Source: Aptenodytes patagonicus (taxonomy: Eukaryota; Chordata; Aves; Sphenisciformes; Spheniscidae). Taken from it: a DNA stretch of 64,000 bases. Position numbers and translations under genes: made by a program. Within the stretch, counting starts at the first letter, position 1, and every line of letters starts with the position of its first letter. The notes under the pieces are model-generated. The model was not told where the DNA came from. It searched no databases and saw only the letters and a program-made list of their open reading frames with translations. Of the stretch, positions 21,101 through 29,200 are shown in pieces. Location: the NCBI RefSeq assembly GCF_965638725.1, contig NC_134949.1, forward strand, positions 78,460,017-78,524,016, read 5' to 3'.

Positions 21101-23381
21101 TCCTGTTTTTAGTAATAAAGTTAGATAAAGAGGAAGATCTTTAAAAGATGCTCTTTTTTGCCCTGGCAGTGCTATACAATGGCCCATCAGAAATGCAGGT
21201 TTGAGATGTCTGAGAACTGCTTTATCATACTTCATAGCTTCATAAGAAGCTTTGCTAGGTTCTGGATTGGCATCGTGAAAGACCCGATTCATATGCTCCA
21301 CCCCTTAGAAGTACAGAGTAGTCAAACTTACTGTTAAAGGTTCTGGCTTAATGGAAGATTTAATGAGGTTGAGGCTTGGGTTTCCTCCCCGCTTTGTAAA
21401 TATTAAACGGTGGCTTTACTATTAGGTTGAAAAGATACTTTCTTTTTACAATACTCAGTTTTATTCAGAATTCAGAAGCATTTAATTCCTGTAATCAAAT
21501 AGCTTCTCTTCTCCCTTTCTGAAATCAGTTAAAGCCTTTTCTTGTAAAACACTAATTGGCTTTTGAGGCCGTGTCTCTGAACAGAAATGTAGTTGTTGGT
21601 ATATATTTGCTATCATCCTACTGTCATCTCTTCAGTTATTTGATACCACATGTAATCCAGTGTCCTTTTTTCCTTTCTTTTCTTAATGACATTTCTGACT
21701 CATTTCCACAATAAATTTGGGTATAGTCATCTTCCTGCTTTTCCCCTTATTTAGCAGCTTCTTGATGTTGCTCGTATTCCAGCCTTACCAATCATGAGAA
21801 TCTCCATCTGAAATGGGCGTTTGGAAAGCACAGTATCACAAGACTGTCTCAGATGTAACTTCTCAGAGGGGTTATTTGGTTATTGAGTCATGATTAACCA
21901 GAAACATTGTTTCTCTTCTTGTGGAAAGAGAAGCTCTTGGCTGTAAAACAGAACGTGGTGGTCACGTAGCTTTTGCTGTATGCTTTCATGGTATCTTCAG
22001 GGTGATCAGCTCCCACCAAACTGTTTACACTGTCAAGCTTCTAAGTTTTCTGAAGCCTTCCTTTAAGTGGATTCCCTCGTCAGGTAGGTAGGTCCCAAGG
22101 CTCTGTGTGTAGAATCATGCATTGTATTCTACAGGTGACTCTTTGTGGGCTTGTACTTTGTTTCAGCATCTGCCAAGAACTTACTGCTGCTTTTGCGGAA
22201 AGTAATCCCCCACCTTTTTGTATGCTTTTCCGCTTATGCCGTCAGATCTAGCTTCTGTTTTGGAATCAAACTTCAGTCTCATGAAAATTTGCACTGTTTA
22301 CAGTTTGAAAATCCTTTTAGGAAACTTAACCTGGTGGATGGTATCTTCTAGTGTACCTAAACTTCAGGTACAGAAACCGGTGTTGAAGTGCGAGTATGGC
22401 GAGTTGGGGGTTTTTTGTGTGTGAGAGGGGGTGTTGCGGGTTATTTTGGGATTTTTCCCAAAGGCACTGCAGGAGAGGAGAGAGGACTTTAAAGAAAAAA
22501 AATGGGTATTCTTGGTCACAACTTCAGTTTCCTATTTCTCAAATTGGAAAAGACTAACCTGGTGATTCAGGTGCTGTTTTAGAGTGCAGGAGAGTTCTGT
22601 TCCAGCTGTTCAGGTTGGTGATAATTAGTTGGTTGTAAAGTGGAATGCAGAGATGGCATTTGGGAAGTTGAACAACTCTATTTGCTACTCAGCTTGTAAA
22701 TGCTGAGACCGTTCTCGTTAACGTTCAGTTAGTGCTGTGATTGGTAAATCGGCAAATACTCCAAGTGGATAGCTGGGGGGAGATCAGGGCTAAGAGGTAA
22801 TGTACAAACTGGGTCTACCCTTCTGAGCTCATCAGAACGGTGTGACTTTTAGTGTAACTATTTTATACCTACTTCTGAAGACAACACATAATGGCAGAGT
22901 GCCCCTCTTTTAGATATGATTGTTTCAAGATCCTTTTCCTGTTGTCCCATATCCTAACTCACTAAATGCATTTAGAATTAACCATTTTCCTCTAGTGTTC
23001 TTCCTTATATGAAGATTCCCTGTTAGACATCTGAACAGTAATAGAAATGTCATTGAAACACTAATAATCTTTTTTCTTTTTTTAAACAGGAAAGACAATT
23101 ATGCATCACTAAGAAAATGTCAAACTGTCCCATCTACTATGGAATTTCATTCTTCATACTGCCACCTTAAAATGCCTCACTCTTCTGTGGACCTTGAAAC
23201 CTGGCTCTGGGAATCTTCATGCTTCATGCACTCAGCTATGAAAAATGCTTCTGCTAACATGCAGGAGCATTCAGACTTAAACTCCTATCATAATTCTCTC
23301 CCAAATTCTGATGAGTCTGGGTTGGAAATAGATTTTGACTCTTCCTCAGAGACAAGTTTCCAAACTGCTCCAGAGTATTAA
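2998..23381 (+). CDS. PNPLA3: Patatin-like phospholipase domain-containing protein 3 (adiponutrin), 9 coding exons
   Basis: Coding exons: 2998-3184, 9600-9832, 10584-10649, 13475-13684, 14800-14860, 17130-17345, 18317-18449, 19686-19802 and 23090-23381. They join in frame to 1515 nt (504 residues plus stop; human PNPLA3 has 481). The patatin domain spans about residues 10-179. It shows the oxyanion loop GCGFLG (14-19), nucleophile motif GASAG with Ser47, and the acidic half of the dyad at Asp166 (DGG). The conserved C-terminal block TLPVESA is in exon 7. The family acts on triacylglycerols and phospholipids at lipid droplets and ER. ATG 2998 has A at -3 and aligns with the family N-terminus, although the frame stays open upstream. 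Identity over PNPLA5 or PNPLA2 rests on SAMM50 lying next downstream; several residues are PNPLA2-like. The 3' exon after residue 408 is poorly conserved and Ser-rich. Confidence 0.92.
3442..3471 (+). repeat. (GGGCT)6 pentanucleotide tract in PNPLA3 intron 1
   Basis: Six uninterrupted GGGCT units, with six GGG runs separated by two-base loops, on the non-template strand about 260 bp inside the first intron. This satisfies the simple G-quadruplex motif and lies within the CpG island. Confidence 0.85.
5690..5892 (+). mobile_element. CR1-type LINE 3' fragment
   Basis: The stretch reads like the 3' end of the ORF2/3' UTR region of avian CR1: AGACAGAGCCAGACTCTTCT, then a segment ending in GACTGGAACAGGTGCCCAGA, then GTGTTCAAGACTTCACTGGA. 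Similarity fades on both sides, so it is a short, diverged fragment lacking the reverse transcriptase and the terminal 8-bp repeats. Assignment is from recalled family motifs, not alignment. Confidence 0.7.
6432..6955 (+). mobile_element. Solo LTR of an avian endogenous retrovirus
   Basis: A 524-bp element beginning TGTCCTGGTTTTGGCTGGG and ending GGTTAAACCACAACA, so it has TG...CA termini. It is flanked by a perfect 5-bp direct repeat ACCAT (6427-6431 and 6956-6960), the target-site duplication. ATTAAA near 6829-6834 is the likely LTR poly(A) signal and gives + orientation. No gag/pol/env sequence adjoins it, so it is a solo LTR formed by recombination between the two LTRs. A 5-bp duplication fits ERVL-type or some ERV1-type integrases. 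A shortened relative lies at 29333. Confidence 0.88.
9600..9832 (+). CDS. PNPLA3: PNPLA3 coding exon 2
   Basis: Encodes the end of codon 63 and residues 64-140. It contains LHPSFN and the conserved ISLTRVSDG block of the patatin domain. Acceptor TTTTCAG, donor CAG|GTATGT, phase 0 at the 3' end. Confidence 0.94.
9833..10583 (+). other. PNPLA3: PNPLA3 intron 2
   Basis: A 751-bp AT-rich intron, from donor GTATGT to acceptor TTTTCCTACAG. I see no repeat or exon-like content. Confidence 0.85.
10584..10649 (+). CDS. PNPLA3: PNPLA3 coding exon 3 (contains codon 148)
   Basis: A 66-nt, 22-codon exon for residues 141-162, ending IPPSFRGV. Codon 148 is GTC (Val), by direct count and by its spacing of 18 residues before Asp166. 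Acceptor CCTACAG, donor GTG|GTAAGT; both ends are phase 0. Confidence 0.93.
10650..13474 (+). other. PNPLA3: PNPLA3 intron 3
   Basis: A 2.8-kb AT-rich intron. The 12500-12736 stretch is open for 78 codons but has no recognisable motif, and I treat it as chance. No transposon was identified. Confidence 0.8.
13475..13684 (+). CDS. PNPLA3: PNPLA3 coding exon 4 (catalytic Asp166)
   Basis: A 210-nt, 70-codon exon for residues 163-232. It begins [10 protein letters not shown], giving the catalytic Asp166 in the DGG motif, and includes TITVSPF and the LFPPEPK end block. Acceptor TTTTTGTAG, donor AAG|GTAAGT; phase 0 at both ends. A decayed copy of this exon lies at 20485. Confidence 0.95.
13685..14799 (+). 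other. PNPLA3: PNPLA3 intron 4
   Basis: A 1.1-kb intron with a long poly-T run near 14288-14304. No mobile element or other exon was recognised. Confidence 0.8.
14800..14860 (+). CDS. PNPLA3: PNPLA3 coding exon 5
   Basis: A 61-nt exon encoding [20 protein letters not shown] (residues 233-252) plus the first base of codon 253. It aligns with the human LGEICLRGY segment just after the patatin domain. Acceptor TTGCAG, donor AATG|GTATGT. Confidence 0.93.
16200..16217. repeat. Poly-C homopolymer, 18 bases
   Basis: Eighteen consecutive C residues in PNPLA3 intron 5. It is length-unstable and a likely sequencing or assembly error hotspot. Similar runs are 13 C at 24277-24289 and 14 G at 47118-47131. 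Confidence 0.95.
16536..16691. repeat. 21-bp minisatellite in PNPLA3 intron 5
   Basis: TACTCGC recurs at 16552, 16573, 16594, 16615, 16636 and 16657, at an exact 21-bp period. The unit runs TACTCGCTTTTCATATTT plus CAA, and five units are identical. Imperfect edge units at 16536 and 16682 carry TACTCGCTTTCC variants. Because 21 is divisible by three, the + strand shows an open frame with a 7-residue repeat (NTRFSYF). That is a by-product of the repeat, not evidence of coding. The CpG in every unit is preserved, suggesting recent expansion. Confidence 0.93.
17130..17345 (+). CDS. PNPLA3: PNPLA3 coding exon 6
   Basis: A 216-nt exon completing Gly253 and encoding residues 254-324 plus one base of codon 325. 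This linker is polar and Lys-rich ([12 protein letters not shown]), ending in the recognisable family block ESLPPRLRK. Acceptor CTCTTTCAG, donor AAAG|GTACAT. Confidence 0.88.
17346..18316 (+). other. PNPLA3: PNPLA3 intron 6
   Basis: A 971-bp AT-rich intron. It ends in two alternative acceptors, AAG at 18316 and CAG at 18324; reading frame and homology require the first. Around 17820-17890 a short stretch reads [20 protein letters not shown] followed by a stop. It is preceded by TTTACCTAG and could be an alternative terminal exon, but this is unproven. Confidence 0.75.
18317..18449 (+). CDS. PNPLA3: PNPLA3 coding exon 7
   Basis: A 133-nt exon completing Ala325 and encoding residues 326-368 plus two bases of codon 369. 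The peptide starts [11 protein letters not shown], matching the ALxEAC block of PNPLA2, and contains [10 protein letters not shown]. The acceptor is the AAG at 18314-18316; the CAG 8 nt further in would put a TAA in frame almost at once. Donor ACG|GTAAGG. Confidence 0.88.
18450..19685 (+). other. PNPLA3: PNPLA3 intron 7
   Basis: A 1.2-kb AT-rich intron with no recognised repeat or exon. Confidence 0.8.
19686..19802 (+). CDS. PNPLA3: PNPLA3 coding exon 8
   Basis: A 117-nt exon completing Arg369 and encoding [18 protein letters not shown] and following residues, to residue 407 plus two bases of codon 408. It matches the W(L/F)PD(M/V)PxDxxW block shared by PNPLA2 and PNPLA3. Acceptor GATTGTAG, donor CCAG|GTAAAG. 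Confidence 0.93.
19803..23089 (+). other. PNPLA3: PNPLA3 intron 8
   Basis: A 3.3-kb intron containing the decayed exon-4 copy (20485-20646). A 77-codon minus-strand frame at 21068-21301 has no motif I recognise. Nothing else was identified. Confidence 0.8.
20438..20646 (+). pseudogene. Decayed duplicate of PNPLA3 exon 4 inside intron 8
   Basis: From 20485 the sequence tracks exon 4 (13475 on): GGAGGAATCAGTGACAACT and TTTTGCTGGGGAGTG recur with few changes. The intron flank is copied too (GCCTTT-AGACT, TTCTGTTAA, TTTGTAG). The frame stays open for 53 codons to TAA at 20644. Two deletions relative to exon 4, of about 3 and 6 nt, are both in frame. The catalytic Asp codon GAT is changed to CAT (His) at 20494-20496. 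Homology stops near 20630, before the donor, so no 5' splice site remains. Spliced after exon 8 it would be in another phase and stop at 20582. It is either a local exon duplication or the last trace of a tandem PNPLA paralogue. Confidence 0.88.
23090..23381 (+). CDS. PNPLA3: PNPLA3 terminal coding exon 9
   Basis: Completes Arg408 and encodes residues 409-504, then TAA at 23379-23381. The tail is hydrophilic, rich in Ser, Asn and acidic residues near the end ([17 protein letters not shown]), with no domain I recognise. The C-terminal tails of PNPLA3 orthologues diverge strongly, so assignment rests on frame continuity and a good acceptor (TTTTTTTAAACAG). Confidence 0.82.
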
Positions 23382-25420
23382 TTTGGAAGTAGATTCCACA
23401 GTTTCCAAAATTCCAATTTGGCAGAGAAATTTAAATCTTAAAGGACTAAAGGTCACTTTGTTTATGGCCAGTAAGTCTTGGAAAATTATTTGTTTACAGC
23501 TTCCTGACAAATCTGCCTTGGGAATTCTACTGTTTTAAGGATTATAAAAACAGTGGCTGCTATACTAAGTAGCAGACTACAATTCTGTTGAAGCACCAGC
23601 TCAATCAACTGTAGTAAGACTCGTAGTAAACTGTGTCTCTCTGGAAATAATTTTTTAAAAAATCTACTTTCAGCATAAAAATGTAAATTCTGTAAACAGA
23701 TTGTTAGACAAACAAGCATCGATAACAAAAGCTTTTTTAAAAATAGAATTCTTAACAATATTATGTGTTAGGATTACTTTTATAGCACTTAAATGAAATT
23801 GGACTTCTAATTCTTAAGGGGAAATACACAAATGAGCTTTTTAGTGGCCTCCAGTGTCCGTTTGCCTTATGTTTAAACATCCTGTTGTGTTTATGGAAAA
23901 GTTGTCTGCACGAGATACTGTAGGAACAGTATTACTCTAGGTTGTTGTATGTATTCCACAGTTCATATTACTTCTCCTCTATGGCTCTTTCCCTCTTCGA
24001 GTATTTCAAGGGAAAAAGACATAAGAAATGGGACACATTCCCCTGAAGTGTAAACAGGTACAGTTTCAGTGATTTCAGAGGACTCTTTTTGTACTTAAGG
24101 GCTTAATACTTGAGTAAGTATTGAAAAGTAGGTAAAATAGTGACTGTGATTAGTAGCAAACAGTAATTTGAGGAGGTGTTAAACTTCACAGAAGATGTTA
24201 AGAAAAATCAATGTATAGGAAGTGGTGAATGATGTTTAGGTGGTCTCCCTAATTGCTGCCCAATCATTCTCAATTTCCCCCCCCCCCCCTCCAACTTGAG
24301 AGATTTTTCTTCCCTTCTTTCACTTCCCTCTTGCTAAAAGAGGGAAGAAAAAAGGGATCCCTCCTGTCTCAGTGCGGTATGATAACCCAAAGGAAGTTTT
24401 CCAAGACCGATTGTTAGAAGAAGCAAATGTGTAAGACTTGGTGGAAGTATCAATATCCAGGGGGCTGTGCAGAGGTCTCAAATAATGGGTTGAAAGTCAG
24501 CCAAATCATACCTGTATCGAGCAATGAACACTTTAAACACTTTCCACTACAAAGGTTCTGCATAATTTTAATAAAGACAGTGCATTAGTGTGTGAATAAA
24601 TCAGAAGTAAATAACTTAAGATGAACTACTCTTTTGATGTTTTGTTACTGTGTCTTGTACAACTTTTTTAAAGTAGTAGGAAACAACGATGGCTTTAAAG
24701 TTGAGTTTGCGCATGTGTTTGGGGGCGGGCGTGTGACATTTGAAAGCTTCTCATTCAAGAATGTGAATTCTGTGCAACTCGGGTGCAGCCCAGGGAAGAG
24801 ACTATAGGTGCTTACTGAGCGTATCTCATACGGGGAAAAGCAGTGATTAGATTGTGATGCTCAGGAGAGGGAACGCTGGGGTGTGAACTTCGGTATCCAG
24901 AATTCTGTCAAATAGCAAAATGTAGCATTTCTGAATTGGACGAGACTTTAAGCAGTTTTTCAGTTGTGATTTCCCTAAGCTTGAAGTGCTAAATCTTACA
25001 ACATTAAAATTCATTTTAGAATGGTGGGGGACAGGGGAGAAAGTGTCAAGCTATCTATTTCCATACTACAGAAGACTGGTGCTATTTTACTTCAACTCTT
25101 TTGTTTTTCTGTCTATGTATCTTCAAATTTGCAAGAAAAGTTGGAAATCTTACTCTAACTACAATTAAAAGATACAAGATCTGTTTTATATTGTCTATTT
25201 ATAACTTTAAACTTTCTATAATTTAATTTTATAATGTTCTGCAAAACATTAGTTTTACCAGTATGTGTTAGAATTTAAGCAGAAATGCCAAGTTTTGCTT
25301 CCTTTCTGTGTACTGGAATAGTTCTGTTAACTACATTTAAATCAACCTTAACCACTACTTGTTGTGCACTGCTCCAGTTTTGTCTCCTTTTTCTAAAATA
25401 AAAAGACAATCTCTTCTGTT
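23382..25420 (+). other. PNPLA3: PNPLA3 3' UTR and downstream flank
   Basis: Untranslated AT-rich sequence. Poly(A) signals AATAAA occur at 24570-24575, 24595-24600 and 25397-25402, so transcripts of about 1.2 or 2 kb 3' UTR are possible. A 13-base C run lies at 24277-24289. No other gene is seen before the SAMM50 CpG island. Confidence 0.6.
24570..24600 (+). terminator. PNPLA3: Candidate PNPLA3 poly(A) signals
   Basis: Two AATAAA hexamers at 24570-24575 and 24595-24600 lie 1.2 kb past the stop codon; a third candidate is at 25397-25402. Which is used cannot be told from sequence. Confidence 0.5.
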
Positions 25421-26128
25421 ACCATGTTTTCTAAGCTTTCTTGAGTATGATTCACCTAGTGTAAGTTAAATCAGAATGTGTTAATTTCATTGAACATTTA
25501 AAAGATTTAATGGTTGCGAGGTGTCTTTTTTAAGAGTAGGAACCGAGGTTATTAATCTGAAGCTTGAGAGATGCTTGTTCGTGCTCCAGCTGGACCTGAA
25601 AGTCACCTTATTTTAAAACCTACTTTCTTTGCAATCCATTAGTTTACAAGTAACTTTCTGTATTTAAACAGAAACAATTCAAAACCAGAGAAAGTTGTTA
25701 CCTGGGTCTGGAGGAAGAAAACAAACATTGTCTCCTTTCTTAGTTAAAACTCAGTAATTTAGCACAGTACAGGTACTACTGCTAAATAACTATTAAAACA
25801 TTAAGTTTCGATGTCAGTTTAAGATGACCAATCTGATTTCATGGGCTCCAGTCCTGCAACGTCAATCCGTTTCTTGTTGCCCGTCAAACTTGGGTGGGAG
25901 GCGCCTAGTTTTGATCACCTACCTCCAACGGGCAGCAGTGTCTAGGCTTTAGAGTGCTGCTGTAAGGGGATACATGTGAAAAATGTTTTTTTTTTTTAAG
26001 GCAGTAACTTCTTCCCCAAAAAGCCCTGCTCCCTTCTTCCGGGCTGACGAAGCATCCGGGGAGCGCAAGCTTCGCCCCGCCTCTTCCCGCTCCTCCGGCC
26101 AGTGGGAGCCGAGGCGGGGCTGCCTGTC

Positions 26129-26155
26129 ATGGCCGCCCCCGTGCTGCGGCCTTGA
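26129..26155 (+). promoter_or_regulatory. Possible 8-codon upstream ORF before SAMM50
   Basis: GTCATGG starts a short frame, MAAPVLRP then TGA, ending 62 bases before the SAMM50 ATG. The context (G at -3 and G at +4) is favourable. It matters only if transcription starts upstream of 26129, which is not known. Confidence 0.4.
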
Positions 26156-26217
26156 GCTCCAGCGGCCCCCAGCTCGCACGGCCCCGCTGCCCCCGGCCGC
26201 CGCCGCCCCTTGCCGCC

Positions 26218-26238
26218 ATGGGCACCGTGCACGCACGG
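26218..26238 (+). CDS. SAMM50: SAMM50 coding exon 1
   Basis: Seven codons, MGTVHAR, in optimal GCCGCCATGG context, then donor CGG|GTAAGC. It is identical to the human N-terminus as I recall it. Confidence 0.96.
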
Positions 26239-29200
26239 GTAAGCGCCGCGCCGCGGGGCAGCGGGGAGGGGCCCGCCGGAGGGCGGTCTCGGCGGCCGCG
26301 GCCGGCGTTCGCCCCCGCCCCGGGCCTGGCCCGAAGGTCGCCGAGGGGAAAGTGTGGCCGCGCTCCTCCGCCGAGTACAGCGCGGCTCGCCGGGGCTGGG
26401 ACCGGGATCAGGATCGGGCCGCCGTGCCGTGCCGTGCCCCGCCTTGCCTGAGGGGCTCCGCGCAGGCCCGGGCGGCGGTACCCCGGGGATCCGCGCCCAG
26501 CGCCGCCGGGGACAGCCGGGCCGGCAATCTCCGTTCTGCCAGGGCCGTGCGCGGGGCTCGGCTGGTGGCAGGCGGAGAGGTAGGGGAAGGGGCCTGGCCC
26601 CGCCCGGCCCGGCCGGGCTCCGCTGCCGCCGTCCCGGTGCTCGGAGGCGCCTTGCCTTCCCTTCCCGGGCCTTTCCTTCCTCCCTGGCGGCGGTCGGGGT
26701 TGACCTTGCCGCGGGGGGCTGGCAAGAGCCAGACTGCGTGAATGAAAACAGAAAAAAACAAACGGCGAGGAAAAAAAACCCCAAACCAAACGGCGAAGCA
26801 AAGAGGAACTGCCCCGCAACTGCAGCGCTCGCGGTGAGAAGTGGAGGTTGTAGGTTTGCACTTCCTCGGTCAACAGCAGTGTCGCTTAATGAGACCTGTT
26901 GTGTCTTGGGCGCCTGAAGCGCTTGGAGGTCCTCATGAACAGAAGCGTAAGTCTCCACATCCGTACACCGTTGCTTAAAAAAGGAAGGTAAAGATTTAAG
27001 CGTTTGTTGTGGTAGGACAAAAAGTAGTGGTTATGATGGCGGCGGAAAAAGTGTGGCTTAGGCATCAGAAAGGAATTTCAAAGAATAAGGATGCATAGGC
27101 TCTGAAATACTTTAGGAAGGCATTGAATTCTCCATGCCTCAAGGCTTCATTAGAGAAGCATTTCTCGGGATGGGCACCCCTGCGTAGGCGTGTTTAAAAC
27201 TGATGTAGGTAATTCAGGTATGATTAACGAGTGAATTTGGGGGCTAAGAATGGTTTGGATGATACCTCAAGATCCCAGGTGGAATACCTCTTTCCTGTGA
27301 GCCTGTTGAAAACCAGCAGGCTTTTACATAGTGTTTAATTAGACTGAGGAATATATTGCTGCAGGGGACTGTTAAGGCTCCAGAGTGTCTAATTACCATG
27401 ACTAATTTAATTTCCGTTTCAAATTTTTTTCCTTGTATTCTTGGTTTTATATCCATCTGTAGTATGAACCAATACACAGTGTTTTGTGGATGCAGAGTGT
27501 TTCCTGTTTGCCTGAGAATTACTGGGAGTGAGAGAGGATTCTGTGTTCATTTAACTTGATTCTGATGTGTAACAGCAACTTACTATTCCAGCAAAACAGT
27601 TGTCCTTAAATAACGCAGCAAGTACTGTATTAGCGTCTTAGGACTAAAAGTAGATTTACTGAGTTATTCAATCCTGACCTCTGCTTTTGCAGGTAACCCT
27701 CTATTCACTCTTTGAATCCTTTATCTTCTGATACGTCTTATTTTAGGACTCTTTCAGGTATAGTAAATAAAGCCATGCTGTGCTGGAAACCATTTTGATT
27801 AATATGTTCACCTCTCATGGATAGGGCCTGAGGTTCTTGAGCATTACTTGGAAGGATACTTTTAAAAGAAATATTAAAATCTAAAAGCATATAAATGTAT
27901 GCAAAGTAACATGCTGAAAACACCTGTTGGTTTCTTTGAATAGTTCAACATTCATACTCCTCTCTCTCCCAAAAACCCAAACTAAGTAGTGACACCCTGA
28001 TTGTTTAGACTTTTTTTTTTTTTATAAGAAGGTAGAATTCATGTTTAACATAGGAAGCATGCCTTAAAAATAAGGCTATTTTTGGAAGAGTGCGGAGTAT
28101 TTTTGAGAAATCATTCAACATGGAAGCTATTCAGCTTGCATTAAAAATTTTAGCAAGCAGGTAGGTAACAAGTGTGCTGGTAATTCCCCTCATTTAAGTT
28201 GTTCTCTTTTGTTTTTTTTCCCCTTAGGATCTGATGAGCACAGTGTCAAGAACCATATTTTTTTTCCTTTGCAAAAGGCATAATCACAAATCCCCATACC
28301 ATATTAAACGCAGTTTTCTTTTATGCTTTCAGAGTTTGGAGCCTCTTCCAATGGGTGGGCCAGACTTTGGTGCCTTGGGAGAGGAAGCTGAACTGGTTGA
28401 AGTTGAACCTGAGGCCAAGCAGGAAATTCTTGAAAACAAAGATGTAAGTACCTGAACAACATCCTGATTTTTTTCTTCAGAGAAATGTCTTGGCACCCTT
28501 GCTTGCTTGTTTTTCGTAAGGGAACTTTCTAAACTATGGTTTGAGATGTGAAATAATTAAATTTAGTGCTGTGAATTTAATCTGATGTTGTCTGGTTCCG
28601 GTTCTTTTTTTCCCTACCACAGGAGTTGTTATTAAAATTCAGCTTTGAGCTAATAGACCTGTTTGCAGATGCTACTGTCCCCTCTCTCTCATAAGAGATG
28701 ACTGCTTCTGCAACACTGCCTAGGAGCAAACCAAGCAACCGTCCTTAATCTGCTGGAGTGCAGCATTAGCCAGGTTAGGGTGAAGTGCCACCATGTGAAT
28801 TACTAACTGCAGCAGAGGATGGTAACTTTTTTTTTTAATATTTCACATGTAAGAGCATGTCTGTCTTGGCCCATAATATGTTTAGCCATGCTAGAGGGGT
28901 GAGGTATCATGCATTATCTTAGTTTTTATTAAAATTTTCCTTTTCCTTATGCTTTTCAGAGACATCCTCGCTAGAAGCTTGGTAATAACATTTGTGTTTT
29001 ATTTAGTTCAATATGTATATATTCTTATAGGGTTTTTTTAAGCAGTTTGCAGTAATGCTAGGTTGCTCTTAGTCTGCAATTTTATTATGTGTGAATACAT
29101 GAAATGTTTGCAGATTTTTTTTTTTTGACACTTACCCCTAAAATTATAATACACTGAAAAAGTTGGAAAAATAATGGGAATGCAATCAATGCAGTCCATT

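Larger units (their letters stand above)
26020..26900 (+). promoter_or_regulatory. SAMM50: CpG island / promoter of SAMM50
   Basis: An abrupt CpG-rich block around SAMM50 exon 1. It carries an ETS/GABP-type motif CTTCCGG at 26036-26042 and a GC box at about 26110-26120, with no TATA box. GABP/NRF-2 motifs are typical of nuclear genes for mitochondrial proteins, which fits SAMM50. Long overlapping open frames on both strands here reflect GC content only. Confidence 0.75.

Noticed and set aside
21068-21301. 77-codon minus-strand frame in PNPLA3 intron 8
   Set aside because: No motif, no flanking repeat ends, no known gene; treated as chance.
25996-26958. Long open frames (up to 320 codons) on both strands around the SAMM50 CpG island
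   Set aside because: They overlap each other in all frames, are Pro/Arg/Gly/Ala-rich as expected from GC-rich sequence, and match no family; only the short SAMM50 exon 1 is supported.
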